Source: Burkholderia arboris
GTDB lineage: Bacteria > Pseudomonadota > Gammaproteobacteria > Burkholderiales > Burkholderiaceae
Direction of reading: 5' to 3'
Length of the DNA: 46,714 nt
Assembly (NCBI RefSeq): GCF_902499125.1
Contig: NZ_CABVPX010000047.1
Span: 1 to 46,714 of the forward strand
A model generated the notes under the pieces. The model worked only from the letters and a program-made list of their open reading frames with translations. It did not search any database and had not been told where the DNA came from. Below are positions 16,455 through 24,630 of this stretch, piece after piece. Made by a program: the position numbers and the translations under genes. Position 1 is the first letter of the stretch, and each line of letters starts with the position of its first letter.

Positions 16455-16914
16455 GATTGACCTGCGAGAGACATGCGAAATATTGACGGCTCAGTACACA
16501 GCACCTTCGGCCGCGTCTGCTTGGATCGAGGGGATGGTCGACTGCGAGACGGCACGCGACGCGCCGGGTCGGCACGCCATCGAACCTTGGCGGGTGGCAA
16601 GAGGAAAGTACAAAGTACTGAACGATTTCTAAGGGTCGCCTAGTGTACACCCCCTAAATGACGTCCGTTGGTGCAGCGCCGCATCCTTGGCATCAGCGTC
16701 GGGTTGGTCGCGCCCCGTTTGTTTCGCCGGTGGTGAGCGGCACGGCGAACCTGCGCGAATTCCGCCGAAAACCGGCCTGAATCGGGTAAAATAGCGGGCT
16801 ACGCGCGCAGCGATGCGATTGGCCCTCCGATCGCGCCCCCGCCCCCTGGGCAGGTTCCCCTTGCTGCGCCACCGGGCCCGCGCCCGCTCCTCGCTCAACA
16901 CCCAAGGAATGCCC
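16455..16914. other. 460-bp divergent intergenic region, maeB/pyrE
   Basis: It contains the promoters of maeB (minus) and pyrE (plus). Visible elements are a tandem AAAGTAC pair near 16607-16621, a TGTACA hexamer near 16645, and the TAAAAT box at 16787. The 120-nt pyrE leader shows no clear attenuator hairpin. No coding sequence is recognised. Confidence 0.55.
16787..16792 (+). promoter_or_regulatory. -10 box (TAAAAT) of pyrE
   Basis: GGGTAAAATAGCGGGC occurs about 120 bp before the pyrE start, with the same GGGTAAAAT core as in front of the GNAT gene. Confidence 0.5.
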
Positions 16915-17601
16915 ATGACAGGCTACGATCGTCAGTCGATCTCGGATACGACCGCCAAAATCCTGCTCGAAGTGCAGGCGGTGCACTTCAACGCCGAAAA
17001 ACCGTTCATCTTCACGTCCGGCTGGGCAAGCCCCGTCTATATCGACTGCCGCAAGCTGATCTCGTACCCGCGCGTGCGCCGGGCGCTGATGGAAATGGCG
17101 GAAACGACGATCACGCGCGACATCGGCTTCGAGCAGATCGACGCGGTGGCGGGTGGCGAGACGGCCGGCATCCCGTTCGCGGCCTGGATCGCGGACCGGA
17201 TGATGGTGCCGATGCAGTACGTGCGCAAAAAGCCGAAGGGTTTCGGCCGCAACGCGCAGATCGAAGGCCATCTGGAAGAAGGCTCGCGCGTGCTGCTGGT
17301 GGAAGACCTGACGACCGACAGCCGCAGCAAGATCAACTTCGTCAACGCGCTGCGCACCGCAGGCGCGACGGTGAACCACTGCTTCGTGCTGTTCCACTAC
17401 GACATCTTCAAGGAAAGCGTGTCGGTCCTGAAGGACATCGACGTCGACCTGCATGCGCTGGCGACGTGGTGGGACGTGCTGCGCGTCGCGAAGGCTTCGG
17501 GCTACTTCGAGACGAAGACGCTCGACGAAGTCGAGAAATTCCTGCACGCACCGGCCGAGTGGTCGGCGGCGCACGGCGGCGCGACGTCCCCGAAGGATTG
17601 A
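16915..17601 (+). CDS. pyrE: Orotate phosphoribosyltransferase
   Basis: 228-aa enzyme of pyrimidine synthesis joining orotate and PRPP to make orotidine monophosphate. The substrate region reads FIFTSGWASPVYIDCRKLISYP (about 27-48); GGETAGIPFAAW and YVRKKPKGFG follow; the PRPP-binding loop is VLLVEDLTTDSRSK (about 125-138), a variant of the usual VEDVxTTGxS, as in a subset of proteobacterial enzymes. Of the ATGs at 16909 and 16915 the second is better placed behind AAGGA. Monocistronic with terminator at 17636-17672. Confidence 0.93.
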   Translation: MTGYDRQSISDTTAKILLEVQAVHFNAEKPFIFTSGWASPVYIDCRKLISYPRVRRALMEMAETTITRDIGFEQIDAVAGGETAGIPFAAWIADRMMVPMQYVRKKPKGFGRNAQIEGHLEEGSRVLLVEDLTTDSRSKINFVNALRTAGATVNHCFVLFHYDIFKESVSVLKDIDVDLHALATWWDVLRVAKASGYFETKTLDEVEKFLHAPAEWSAAHGGATSPKD

Positions 17602-17635
17602 CGCCGCGCCGGCCCGCAGGCCGGCGTCCTGGCTG

Positions 17636-17672
17636 AAAAAGCCGCCTGCTTCATCGCAGGCGGCTTTTTTTT
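17636..17672 (+). terminator. Intrinsic terminator of pyrE
   Basis: AAAAAGCCGCCTGC pairs with GCAGGCGGCTTTTT around TTCATC, followed by a run of 8 T. The A run on the left lets it work in both directions. Confidence 0.92.
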
Positions 17673-17853
17673 CGTCCGCCGGGCCTCGGCCCGGCCGCGC
17701 GATGACCGAGCGCAATCGCGGGTTGCGGCGTGCATCGCTCATCGAACCCTAATGCTAGACTTGATCCATCGCCGCCATCAGCGGCACGGGCAACGCACAA
17801 CGCCAACCACGCCGGGAGCATCGGCCCGGCCCACGTGACGGGAGAAGCGCCAT

Positions 17854-18450
17854 ATGCGAGTGGATTGCCGGATCACTCTGCCTGCGCCATCGGGTCGCCC
17901 GTCTCCGTTCCTCCGCTTCGTTTTCCTCTGCGCCGCCGTCTTCGCGGCGCTGCCCGCGCATGCAGAAGGCCCGTTCACCGTGACGAGCGACGACCTGACG
18001 CCCGGCGCTCGCGTACGTGCCGCGAACGTATTCGACCGCGGCGACTGCAAGGGCGCGAACCGCTCGCCGCAGCTCACCTGGCACAACCCGCCGCCCGGCA
18101 CGCGCGGCTACGCGGTCACGCTCTTCGATCCCGACGCGCCCGGGCACGGCTGGTGGCACTGGGCCGTCGCGGGTATCCCGGCCACCGTGACGAGCCTGCC
18201 CGCCGACGCGAGCGCATCCGGCTTCCTGCGGCGCATCGGCGCGAGCGAGGCGCGCAACGACTTCGGAATCGATGGCTACGGCGGCCCGTGCCCGCCACCC
18301 GGCAAGCCGCACCGCTACGTGATCACCGTCTACGCGCTGAAAGGCACCGACCTGCGCGTGTCGCAGGGCCGCCCCGCGCCGATGTTCGAACACGAGATCG
18401 GCACGCTCGCGATCGGCACCGCGCAACTCACGGTCACGTACGGGCAATAG
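17854..18450 (+). CDS. YbhB/YbcL family (PEBP, Raf-kinase-inhibitor-like) protein, exported
   Basis: 198-aa protein with a signal peptide (hydrophobic FVFLCAAVFAALPAHA, cleavage near residue 37) and a phosphatidylethanolamine-binding-protein fold. Family motifs: SPQLTWHNPPPGTRGYAVTLFDPDAPGHGWWHWAV and the later YGGPCPPPGKPHRY, which build the anion-binding pocket. Bacterial members have no settled role. The start has a GGAGA site 9 nt upstream. It stands alone between pyrE and the flavodoxin-like gene. Confidence 0.9.
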   Translation: MRVDCRITLPAPSGRPSPFLRFVFLCAAVFAALPAHAEGPFTVTSDDLTPGARVRAANVFDRGDCKGANRSPQLTWHNPPPGTRGYAVTLFDPDAPGHGWWHWAVAGIPATVTSLPADASASGFLRRIGASEARNDFGIDGYGGPCPPPGKPHRYVITVYALKGTDLRVSQGRPAPMFEHEIGTLAIGTAQLTVTYGQ

Positions 18451-18660
18451 CGGGCGCCGGGCGGCTGGGCCGCCGCGATTGCCGGCCGCAGCGAATTTCA
18501 GTGCGTCTCACGCGCACGTTGTCCCGTCATTTCGGCTTGCTAGACTCGTCGTCACCGGTCGCGGCATCCCCCGCCGCGCATCCGTCGCGCCGCCCGCCGG
18601 CGACGCGTGACGCGGCGAGCCTGCGGTCCGCCGTTCCCGTCCCTTTCCGGAGAACGCTTC

Positions 18661-19233
18661 ATGTCGAACATCGTCATCGTCTATCACAGCGGCTACGGTC
18701 ACACGCAGAAACTGGCCGAGGCCGTGCATGCCGGCGCGCAGGACGCCGGCGCGAACGTGCGCCTGATCGCCGTCGGCGACCTCGACGACGCAGGCTGGGC
18801 CGCGCTCGACGCGGCCGACGCGATCGTCTTCGGCGCGCCGACCTACATGGGCGGCCCGTCGGCGCAGTTCAAGCAATTCGCCGACGCCACGTCGAAAGCG
18901 TGGTTCACGCAGAAGTGGAAGGACAAGATCGCCGCGGGCTTCACGAACTCCGCGACGATGAACGGCGACAAGTTCTCGACGATTCAATATTTCGTCACGC
19001 TCGCGATGCAGCATGGGATGGTGTGGGTCGGCACGAGCCTGATGCCGGCCAACTCGAAGGCGGCCACGCGCAACGACATCAACTACCTCGGCGGCTCCAC
19101 GGGCCTGCTCGCGCAATCGCCGGCCGATGCGACGCCCGACGAAGGCCCGCTGCCGGGCGATCTCGAGACCGGCAAGGCGTTCGGCCGGCGCGTGGCCGAA
19201 GCAGCCGCACGCTGGGACGCCGGCGCCCGCTGA
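18661..19233 (+). CDS. Flavodoxin-fold NAD(P)H oxidoreductase (WrbA-like)
   Basis: 190-aa flavodoxin-fold protein. The FMN phosphate loop is YHSGYGHTQKLAEAV (about 7-21), and GAPTYMGGPSAQFKQFAD (about 60-77) is the isoalloxazine-contact loop of WrbA-type quinone reductases/flavodoxins. It probably reduces quinones with NAD(P)H in the cytoplasm, but a carrier role cannot be excluded. The ATG at 18661 has a CCGGAGA ribosome site. The gene is single, ended by the hairpin at 19285-19310. Confidence 0.87.
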   Translation: MSNIVIVYHSGYGHTQKLAEAVHAGAQDAGANVRLIAVGDLDDAGWAALDAADAIVFGAPTYMGGPSAQFKQFADATSKAWFTQKWKDKIAAGFTNSATMNGDKFSTIQYFVTLAMQHGMVWVGTSLMPANSKAATRNDINYLGGSTGLLAQSPADATPDEGPLPGDLETGKAFGRRVAEAAARWDAGAR

Positions 19234-19284
19234 GCCGGCCCCTGCGCCCGCGCGCTCGCACCGGCGGGCGTCAAAGGGACACAA

Positions 19285-19310
19285 GACGGCCCGCCGGCCG
19301 TCCTTTTTTT
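19285..19310 (+). terminator. Intrinsic terminator
   Basis: GACGGCC/GGCCGTC stem with CGCC loop followed by C and seven T, 51 bp after the flavodoxin-like gene. Confidence 0.85.
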
Positions 19311-19345
19311 CGCCCCGCGCGGTGCAGGCCCGCCGGATGACGTCT

Positions 19346-19351
19346 TAAAAT
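19346..19351 (+). promoter_or_regulatory. -10 box (TAAAAT) of argC
   Basis: CTTAAAATGGCGG lies 46 bp before the argC start and just after the upstream terminator, so argC has its own promoter. Confidence 0.5.
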
Positions 19352-19396
19352 GGCGGTTTCCGGGCGCGGGCCCGCGTTTCATTCAGTGAGAGCGAA

Positions 19397-20347
19397 ATGA
19401 GCACCAAAGTTTTTGTCGACGGCCAGGAAGGCACGACCGGCCTCAAGATCTTCGAATACCTGTCGGCACGCAGCGACATCGAGATCCTGCGCATCGATGA
19501 AGCGAAGCGCAAGGACGTCGAAGAGCGCCGCCGCCTGATCAACGCGTCGGACGTCACGTTCCTGTGCCTGCCGGATGTCGCGTCGCGCGAATCCGCCTCG
19601 CTCGTCGAGAACCCGAACACGATCCTGATCGACGCGAGCACCGCGTTCCGCACGAGCGCCGACTGGGCCTACGGCCTGCCGGAGCTGACCCGCGCACAAC
19701 GCGAGAAGATTCGTACGTCGAAGCGCATCGCGGTGCCGGGCTGCCACGCATCGGCGTTCGTGCTCGCGATGCGTCCGCTCGTCGATGCCGGCATCGTCGC
19801 GCCGACGTTCGCCGCGCACAGCTACTCGATCACCGGCTACAGCGGCGGCGGCAAGTCAATGATCGCCGACTACGAGAATGCGGCGCCGGGCGGCAAGCTC
19901 GCGAGCCCGCGTCCGTATGCGCTCGGCCTCACGCACAAGCACCTGCCGGAAATGGCCGCACACACGGGCCTCGCGAACGCACCGATCTTCACGCCGATCG
20001 TCGGCCCGTTCCTGAAGGGGCTCGCGGTGACGACCTACTTCACGCCCGAGCAGCTCGCGAAGCGCGCAACGCCGCAGGACGTGCAGCGCGTGTTCGCCGA
20101 GTACTACGCGGACGAAGCCTTCGTGCGCGTCGCCCCGTTCGACGCGGACGCGAACCTCGACGGCGGTTTTTTCGACGTGCAGGCGAACAACGATACGAAC
20201 CGTGTCGACCTGTTCGTGTTCGGCAACGCCGAGCGCTTCGTCACGGTCGCGCGCCTCGACAACCTCGGCAAGGGTGCATCGGGCGCCGCGATCCAGTGCA
20301 TGAACCTGAGCATCGGCGCGGCCGAGGACGCAGGTCTCAAACGCTGA
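19397..20347 (+). CDS. argC: N-acetyl-gamma-glutamyl-phosphate reductase, short (type 2) form
   Basis: 316-aa NADPH-dependent reductase of arginine synthesis that turns N-acetylglutamyl phosphate into N-acetylglutamate semialdehyde. The nucleotide-binding segment is VFVDGQEGTTGLKIFEYL (residues 5-22) and the catalytic Cys is C116 in VPGCHASAF. The length and GQEGTTG motif mark the short AGPR type 2 rather than the roughly 340-aa E. coli type. It is a single gene with its own promoter and terminator. Confidence 0.95.
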   Translation: MSTKVFVDGQEGTTGLKIFEYLSARSDIEILRIDEAKRKDVEERRRLINASDVTFLCLPDVASRESASLVENPNTILIDASTAFRTSADWAYGLPELTRAQREKIRTSKRIAVPGCHASAFVLAMRPLVDAGIVAPTFAAHSYSITGYSGGGKSMIADYENAAPGGKLASPRPYALGLTHKHLPEMAAHTGLANAPIFTPIVGPFLKGLAVTTYFTPEQLAKRATPQDVQRVFAEYYADEAFVRVAPFDADANLDGGFFDVQANNDTNRVDLFVFGNAERFVTVARLDNLGKGASGAAIQCMNLSIGAAEDAGLKR

Positions 20348-20367
20348 TTCAGCATCGCATGCAATGC

Positions 20368-20395
20368 AAAGCCGGCCACTGGCCGGCTTTTTATT
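20368..20395 (+). terminator. Intrinsic terminator of argC
   Basis: AAAGCCGGCC-ACT-GGCCGGCTTT stem-loop followed by TTATTT. Confidence 0.88.
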
Positions 20396-20781
20396 TACCC
20401 GTATCAGGCAATATATAAAAAAGGCCGCATCGCGTATTTACAATTATTTACAAGCTTTCCATTGCGCGATTACCAGTGAATTAATCCCCCCCTCCTTTAT
20501 CCAGTGAATCCCGAATAGGGATAAACCGGATACCGTCGCTTTAAACGCTGCCGTTATACGCAGGAAGGCGCTCCGAGAGCGTGCCGGGCGTCGCACATCC
20601 CCCACTCCGGCAGCTTCCGGCCGCCTGCCGTACGTTTAAATTCTTACCGAATGCCTTATCCGGCAAGGATTCAAAACACGATTCCCGTTTCAATCGCCTT
20701 TTTTAGACGGGTTCATCAATTGACAGCAAAAATCAAGGCGGCGACATTAGCTCGCACAATTAAACGATTGGAGACAGCGGC
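20396..20781. other. AT-richer intergenic region upstream of the lipoprotein operon
   Basis: About 385 bp without a gene and noticeably richer in A+T than the surroundings (ATATATAAAAAA, ATTTACAATTATTTAC). It probably holds the control region of the lipoprotein/OmpW operon: a consensus -35 TTGACA at 20720-20725 lies about 57 bp before the start codon, with a poor -10 (GACATT) 17 nt on. No coding ORF is seen. Confidence 0.55.
20720..20748 (+). promoter_or_regulatory. Probable promoter of the lipoprotein/OmpW operon
   Basis: TTGACA (20720-20725) followed after 17 nt by GACATT. The perfect -35 with a weak -10 would suit an activated promoter. Confidence 0.45.
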
Positions 20782-22197
20782 ATGTCGCACGCCTTATCGA
20801 AGGGGGTGGCAACGGCCTTTGCCATTGCCCCTTTCCTGGTTGCATGTGGTGGAGGGGACGGCGGCGCACCCGCGCCGATCAATGCGCCCCAATGTTCCGG
20901 ATCGAGTTGCGGCACGCAAGGGCCGCCGCCGTCGCAGCCCGTCAACGGCGCGCTGTGCCCGGCCGATGCCGACATCGTGAAGAGCACGTATCTCGGCGGC
21001 GCAGGTAGCGGCGAGATCGTCAGCGTCAACATCGACGCGGTCGCGATGACGTACACGCTCAAGTGGCTCGAATCGCCGATTCCGCTCGCGACCGGCACGG
21101 TCACGCCGAGCCGCGTCGGCACGACGATCGCCGGCAAGGTCATGCATCCGCCGACCGGCACGCTGCCGACCGCCGAACAGACGCGCTGCGCGTTCGTGCT
21201 CACGCCGGGCACGGGTACCGCGCCGAACGGCTCGACGTATTCGACCGCCGCCGACTTCAACCCGGCGAACCCGCCGATGCTGCTGGTCGGCATGGGCGTC
21301 GCGGGCGGCGGCATTCCCGGTGCGACGGTTCAGTTCGATGGACTGACGATCGCCCTCGGCCCGGTCACGCTGTACAAGAACGTCGGTCAGGTGCCGAACC
21401 GCCACTTCGATTTCTACCCGTTCCTCGGCTTCGCGAACACGACGACCGACCTCACGAAGCTGCCGGGCACGTACAACGCGCTGCTCTATCACCTCGTGCC
21501 GTCGGGCAACTATGCGACGAAGGGCGTCAACTCGAGCGAGACGTTCGACGCGAACGGTGCGTGCACGTCGACCTCCGGCAGCTGCCAGACGACCGGCAAT
21601 CCGTGGACGGTGAATGCCGCGGGCGGCTATCTCAACAGCACGCAGGCACCGCAGATCCTGCCGCAGACGTCGCTGCCGCTCATCGGCACGACCGGCAAGT
21701 CGGCGACCGCGCACATGGTGATCGGCCAGCTCAACGGCGCGACGGTGCCGGTGATCGTGCGCACGGGCGACGTGAACCTCGGCACGGCGCCGCTGCATGC
21801 CGACGCAAAGGTCGACGACGAATCGGGCATCGCGGTGCTCGGCGCGGCGACGGCGATCCAGTCGGGTGCGGTCGACGGCGGCTACGCGGGCGCGGACTCG
21901 AACTTCAAGTACACGGCTGCGCTGATCCGCGGCAGCAACGCGTCGTTCATCAACCCGACCACGCAGGCCGAGGAAGACGGCTTCACGCTCGACTACGGCC
22001 AGACGACGCCGGGCCTGCTGAACGCGACGACGATACCGAAGAGCGGCACGGCGGCATCGGGCGTAGTGATCGCGACGGGCGGGCTTTATGCGGCGCTGAT
22101 CCAGGGCACGGTGAACGGCGGCGTCACGTCGACGTCGGCGAACTCGACGACTTCGTCGACACCGTACTTCGGCGTGGGCGCACAGATCAGCAAGTAA
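20782..22197 (+). CDS. Large lipoprotein, DUF2957-type (paralog 1)
   Basis: 471-aa lipoprotein: signal sequence with lipobox LVAC, lipidated Cys22, followed by a Gly-rich linker. The body is rich in Gly, Thr and Ser and beta-strand-like, with no enzyme motif. It shares a run of motifs with the next gene (GAGSGE, ATGTVTPSRVGT, RCAFVLT, VGMGVAGGGIPG, YPFLGFANTTTDLTKLPGTY, then VIGQLNGATVPVIVRTG and STPYFGVGAQ), showing that the two are tandem duplicates. This appears to be the DUF2957 family known from Burkholderia and relatives. Probably anchored in the outer membrane; role unknown. The ribosome site is TTGGAGACAG. First gene of an apparent three-gene operon. Confidence 0.82.
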   Translation: MSHALSKGVATAFAIAPFLVACGGGDGGAPAPINAPQCSGSSCGTQGPPPSQPVNGALCPADADIVKSTYLGGAGSGEIVSVNIDAVAMTYTLKWLESPIPLATGTVTPSRVGTTIAGKVMHPPTGTLPTAEQTRCAFVLTPGTGTAPNGSTYSTAADFNPANPPMLLVGMGVAGGGIPGATVQFDGLTIALGPVTLYKNVGQVPNRHFDFYPFLGFANTTTDLTKLPGTYNALLYHLVPSGNYATKGVNSSETFDANGACTSTSGSCQTTGNPWTVNAAGGYLNSTQAPQILPQTSLPLIGTTGKSATAHMVIGQLNGATVPVIVRTGDVNLGTAPLHADAKVDDESGIAVLGAATAIQSGAVDGGYAGADSNFKYTAALIRGSNASFINPTTQAEEDGFTLDYGQTTPGLLNATTIPKSGTAASGVVIATGGLYAALIQGTVNGGVTSTSANSTTSSTPYFGVGAQISK

Positions 22198-22352
22198 CGG
22201 TCGAGGACGCGGCGGCGAACGATGCGCCGCCGCGGCATGCAGGGAAGGCTCGAAACGACGGCGTCCGGCACGGCGCGGGCAGCACGAGCACAACGAACAG
22301 AAGCGGCCGACAGGGAGCTGGCCGCCGCACAAGACAAATCTGGAGGAGCAAC

Positions 22353-23594
22353 ATGAAGCGCAACCTCATTCTGGCGGCGGCCCTTGCCGCCCCCCTTCTT
22401 TCCGCTTGCGGCGGCGGCAGCGACAACCCGCCTCCGCTCGTCGAAGACCGGCTCTGTCCCGCCTCGCTCGACTACAGCACCGTGTTTACGGGCGGTGCGG
22501 GCAGCGGCGAACTCGCGAAGGTGCAGCTCGACACGACCAAGATGACCTGGCAGGTGACGTACGTGGAATCGGCCGTGCCGCGCACGACCGGCACCGTCAC
22601 GCCGACCCGCGCGGGCACCGTCGACAGCGGCACGCTCACGCAGGAAACGCTGCTGCCGACCAACAAGCTGAACCAGTGCGCATTCCGGCTGAACGGCGCG
22701 AGTCTCGATCCGTCGCGTCCGGCGCGGATCTTCGTCGGCGAAGGTGTCGCGGGCGGCACGATCCCCGGCAAGGAAATCCAGTTCAATGGCGTGCTCGGCC
22801 AGGCCGCGGTGCCCGACACGAAATTCCCGTATTACCCGTTCATCGGCTTCTCGTCGATCGAAACCGACATCACGAAGGTCGCGGGTACGTACAGCCATGT
22901 CGGCTTCGGCGAAGTGCCGTCGCAGAACTTCGCGCCGGCGTCGATCGACGCGAAGGTGACGATCAACGCGGACGGCTCGTGGACCAAGTGCGACTCGACC
23001 GGCCAGTTCGCCGGCGGCGCGTGCACGCAGCAGGGCTCGAACTTCGCGCAGTCCGCGGACGGCAGCGGCGCGTTCCAGTCGAACAACTACACGAGCCAGC
23101 TGAAGCCGACGCTGTCGGCGACGCCGCAGGGCAAGGGCTTCATGATCGTCGGCAAGCTGCGCAACCAGCTCGTGCCGATCCTCGTGCGCACGGGTGTCGC
23201 GAACCCGAACCCGACGCCCGACAGCAACGGCGTGCCGGGCCTCACCGCCGACGACGAATCGAGCATCTCGATCCTCGCGCCGCAGACGGCCATCGCGGCC
23301 GGTTCGCAGAACGGCGAGTACGTGGGCGTCGACAGCCAGTTCAATTACCGGACCACCGCGCTGATCAACAACCAGGCCACGCTGCTCGATCCGTTCCAGC
23401 CGTCGCAGGCATCGCTCGCGACCGCGCTCGACCTCGACTACACGCAGAAGGTGCCGGGCGTGGTCACGACGATCCACACGGGTTCGGGCAGCACGTCGCC
23501 GACCGGCAAGTTCATCTTCACGGGTGGCGTGTTCGGTTTCCTCGACAACGCGGGATCGACGCCGTATTTCACGATCGGCGCATTCGTCCAGTAA
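22353..23594 (+). CDS. Large lipoprotein, DUF2957-type (paralog 2)
   Basis: 413-aa lipoprotein with lipobox LSAC, Cys19, and a strong GGAGGAG ribosome site 6 nt before ATG 22353. It is collinear with the preceding lipoprotein (GAGSGELAKVQL, TTGTVTPTRAGT, QCAFRLNG, VGEGVAGGTIPG, YPFIGFSSIETDITKVAGTYSHV, IVGKLRNQLVPILVRTG, STPYFTIGAFVQ) but lacks the first paralog's longer N-terminal linker and some loops. Function unknown. It lies 155 bp after paralog 1 and 18 bp before the OmpW-like gene. Confidence 0.82.
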   Translation: MKRNLILAAALAAPLLSACGGGSDNPPPLVEDRLCPASLDYSTVFTGGAGSGELAKVQLDTTKMTWQVTYVESAVPRTTGTVTPTRAGTVDSGTLTQETLLPTNKLNQCAFRLNGASLDPSRPARIFVGEGVAGGTIPGKEIQFNGVLGQAAVPDTKFPYYPFIGFSSIETDITKVAGTYSHVGFGEVPSQNFAPASIDAKVTINADGSWTKCDSTGQFAGGACTQQGSNFAQSADGSGAFQSNNYTSQLKPTLSATPQGKGFMIVGKLRNQLVPILVRTGVANPNPTPDSNGVPGLTADDESSISILAPQTAIAAGSQNGEYVGVDSQFNYRTTALINNQATLLDPFQPSQASLATALDLDYTQKVPGVVTTIHTGSGSTSPTGKFIFTGGVFGFLDNAGSTPYFTIGAFVQ

Positions 23595-23612
23595 GCGGAG
23601 GGGAAAGCCGTG

Positions 23613-24446
23613 ATGAAGAAAACCCTTCTCTGCGCGGCGGCCGGCGCCGCCGTGCTGGCGCCGCTCGCGGCGCACGCACAGAGCGCCGGCAGCAACGTCG
23701 TCACGCTCGGCTGGTTTCACGTGATGCCGCAGCAGAGCAGCACGCCGATGACGACCAACGTCGCGCCGACGCCGATCAACACGCCGCTGCGGCTGCCGCC
23801 GTCATTCACGTCGCCGGGCACCGGGCTGCGCACGAGCGGCGCCGATACCGTCGGCCTGACGGTCAGCCACTTCCTGACCGACCACATCGCGGTCACGTCG
23901 GTGGCCGGCGTGCCGCCGGTGTTCAAGGTGTCGGGCCAGGGCACGATCAAGCCGCCAGGCCCTGCCGGCGCGCTCGGCACGCAGAACATCGGGCTGGGGT
24001 CGGTCAACCCGATCGTGAAGAGCGTGCGGCAGTGGAGCCCCGCGGTGATCCTGCAGTACTACTTCGGGCAGGCCACCGCGAAGTTCCGGCCGTTCCTCGG
24101 TCTCGGCGTGTCGTACAACTGGTTCAGCGACCTGCAGCTCAACACGAACTTCATCAAGCAGACGCAGGACAACCTCGGCGCGATCCTCGCGGCGGGCGCG
24201 GGCAAGCCGGGTACGACATCGGTGGAGGCGAAGGCGTCGTCGTCATGGCAGCCGGTGTTCAACGCGGGCCTGCAGTACAACATGACGGAGCACTTCGGGC
24301 TGGTTGCGTCGGTGACCTACATTCCGCTGAAGACGACGTCGACGGTAACGATCAAGGCGGCCGACGGTTCGGTGCTCGCCGAGTCGAAATCGGACCTGAA
24401 GGCGGACCCGATCATCAGCTACGTCGGGATGACGTACAAGTTCTGA
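23613..24446 (+). CDS. OmpW-family outer-membrane protein
   Basis: 277-aa beta-barrel protein with a signal peptide (cleavage after AHAQ near residue 22). OmpW-family traits: VVTLGWFHVMPQQSS after the signal, DTVGLTVSHFLTDHIAV, FRPFLGLGVSYNWFSD, and the terminal strand ISYVGMTYKF ending in Phe, the usual outer-membrane insertion signal. OmpW proteins form small hydrophobic-compound channels. A GTG at 23610 is an alternative start. Position after two lipoproteins suggests one envelope unit. It carries a long insertion around 40-75 compared with small OmpW proteins. Confidence 0.88.
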   Translation: MKKTLLCAAAGAAVLAPLAAHAQSAGSNVVTLGWFHVMPQQSSTPMTTNVAPTPINTPLRLPPSFTSPGTGLRTSGADTVGLTVSHFLTDHIAVTSVAGVPPVFKVSGQGTIKPPGPAGALGTQNIGLGSVNPIVKSVRQWSPAVILQYYFGQATAKFRPFLGLGVSYNWFSDLQLNTNFIKQTQDNLGAILAAGAGKPGTTSVEAKASSSWQPVFNAGLQYNMTEHFGLVASVTYIPLKTTSTVTIKAADGSVLAESKSDLKADPIISYVGMTYKF

Positions 24447-24492
24447 CGCCGGCGAGCGCAGGCGAATGAACAGCCACGACAAAATCGCAGGC

Positions 24493-24520
24493 AAAAAAAA
24501 GCCCGCCTAAGAGGCGGGCT
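24493..24520 (-). terminator. Intrinsic terminator of the small RNA (minus strand)
   Basis: AGCCCGCCT/AGGCGGGCT stem with a 3-nt loop; on the minus strand it is followed by eight T (complement of 24493-24500). On the plus strand there is no T tract, so it is not the OmpW terminator. Confidence 0.9.
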
Positions 24521-24551
24521 GAATCCATATCAGAGGAGACATGGAGGAGAC
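24493..24551 (-). ncRNA. Candidate CU-rich small RNA with double anti-Shine-Dalgarno motif
   Basis: A complete transcription unit of about 59 nt lies on the minus strand between ompW-like and LysR genes: a promoter with TTGCAT and TATAGT separated by 17 nt, a predicted start near 24551, a single-stranded 5' part reading UCUCCUCCAUGUCUCCUC, and a rho-independent terminator. The 5' part holds two CU-rich anti-Shine-Dalgarno blocks around an AUG-like spacer, and no stable structure other than the terminator is evident. Such architecture is that of trans-acting sRNAs that cover ribosome-binding sites, and CU-rich sRNAs of this sort have been reported in Burkholderia. Its complement matches the ribosome sites of the IOR gene (10430-10441) and the MFS gene at 41672. 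It could alternatively be the end of the LysR 3' UTR, but the strong dedicated promoter argues against that. Confidence 0.72.
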
Positions 24552-24558
24552 AGGTGCA

Positions 24559-24587
24559 ACTATAGCGAATCGGTTTCCGCAATGCAA
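24559..24587 (-). promoter_or_regulatory. Promoter of the small RNA
   Basis: On the minus strand TTGCAT (24587-24582), 17-nt spacer, TATAGT (24564-24559). This is one of the best sigma-70 promoters in the window and points at the terminator 40 nt downstream rather than at any ORF. Confidence 0.75.
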
Positions 24588-24630
24588 CATTTCCGTAGAG
24601 AAAATAAGGATTTTCCCTCGAATGCTGCCT

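Noticed and set aside
20396..20720. Riboswitch or small RNA in the AT-rich region before the lipoprotein operon
   Set aside because: Only short, weak hairpins and no promoter-terminator pair could be recognised.
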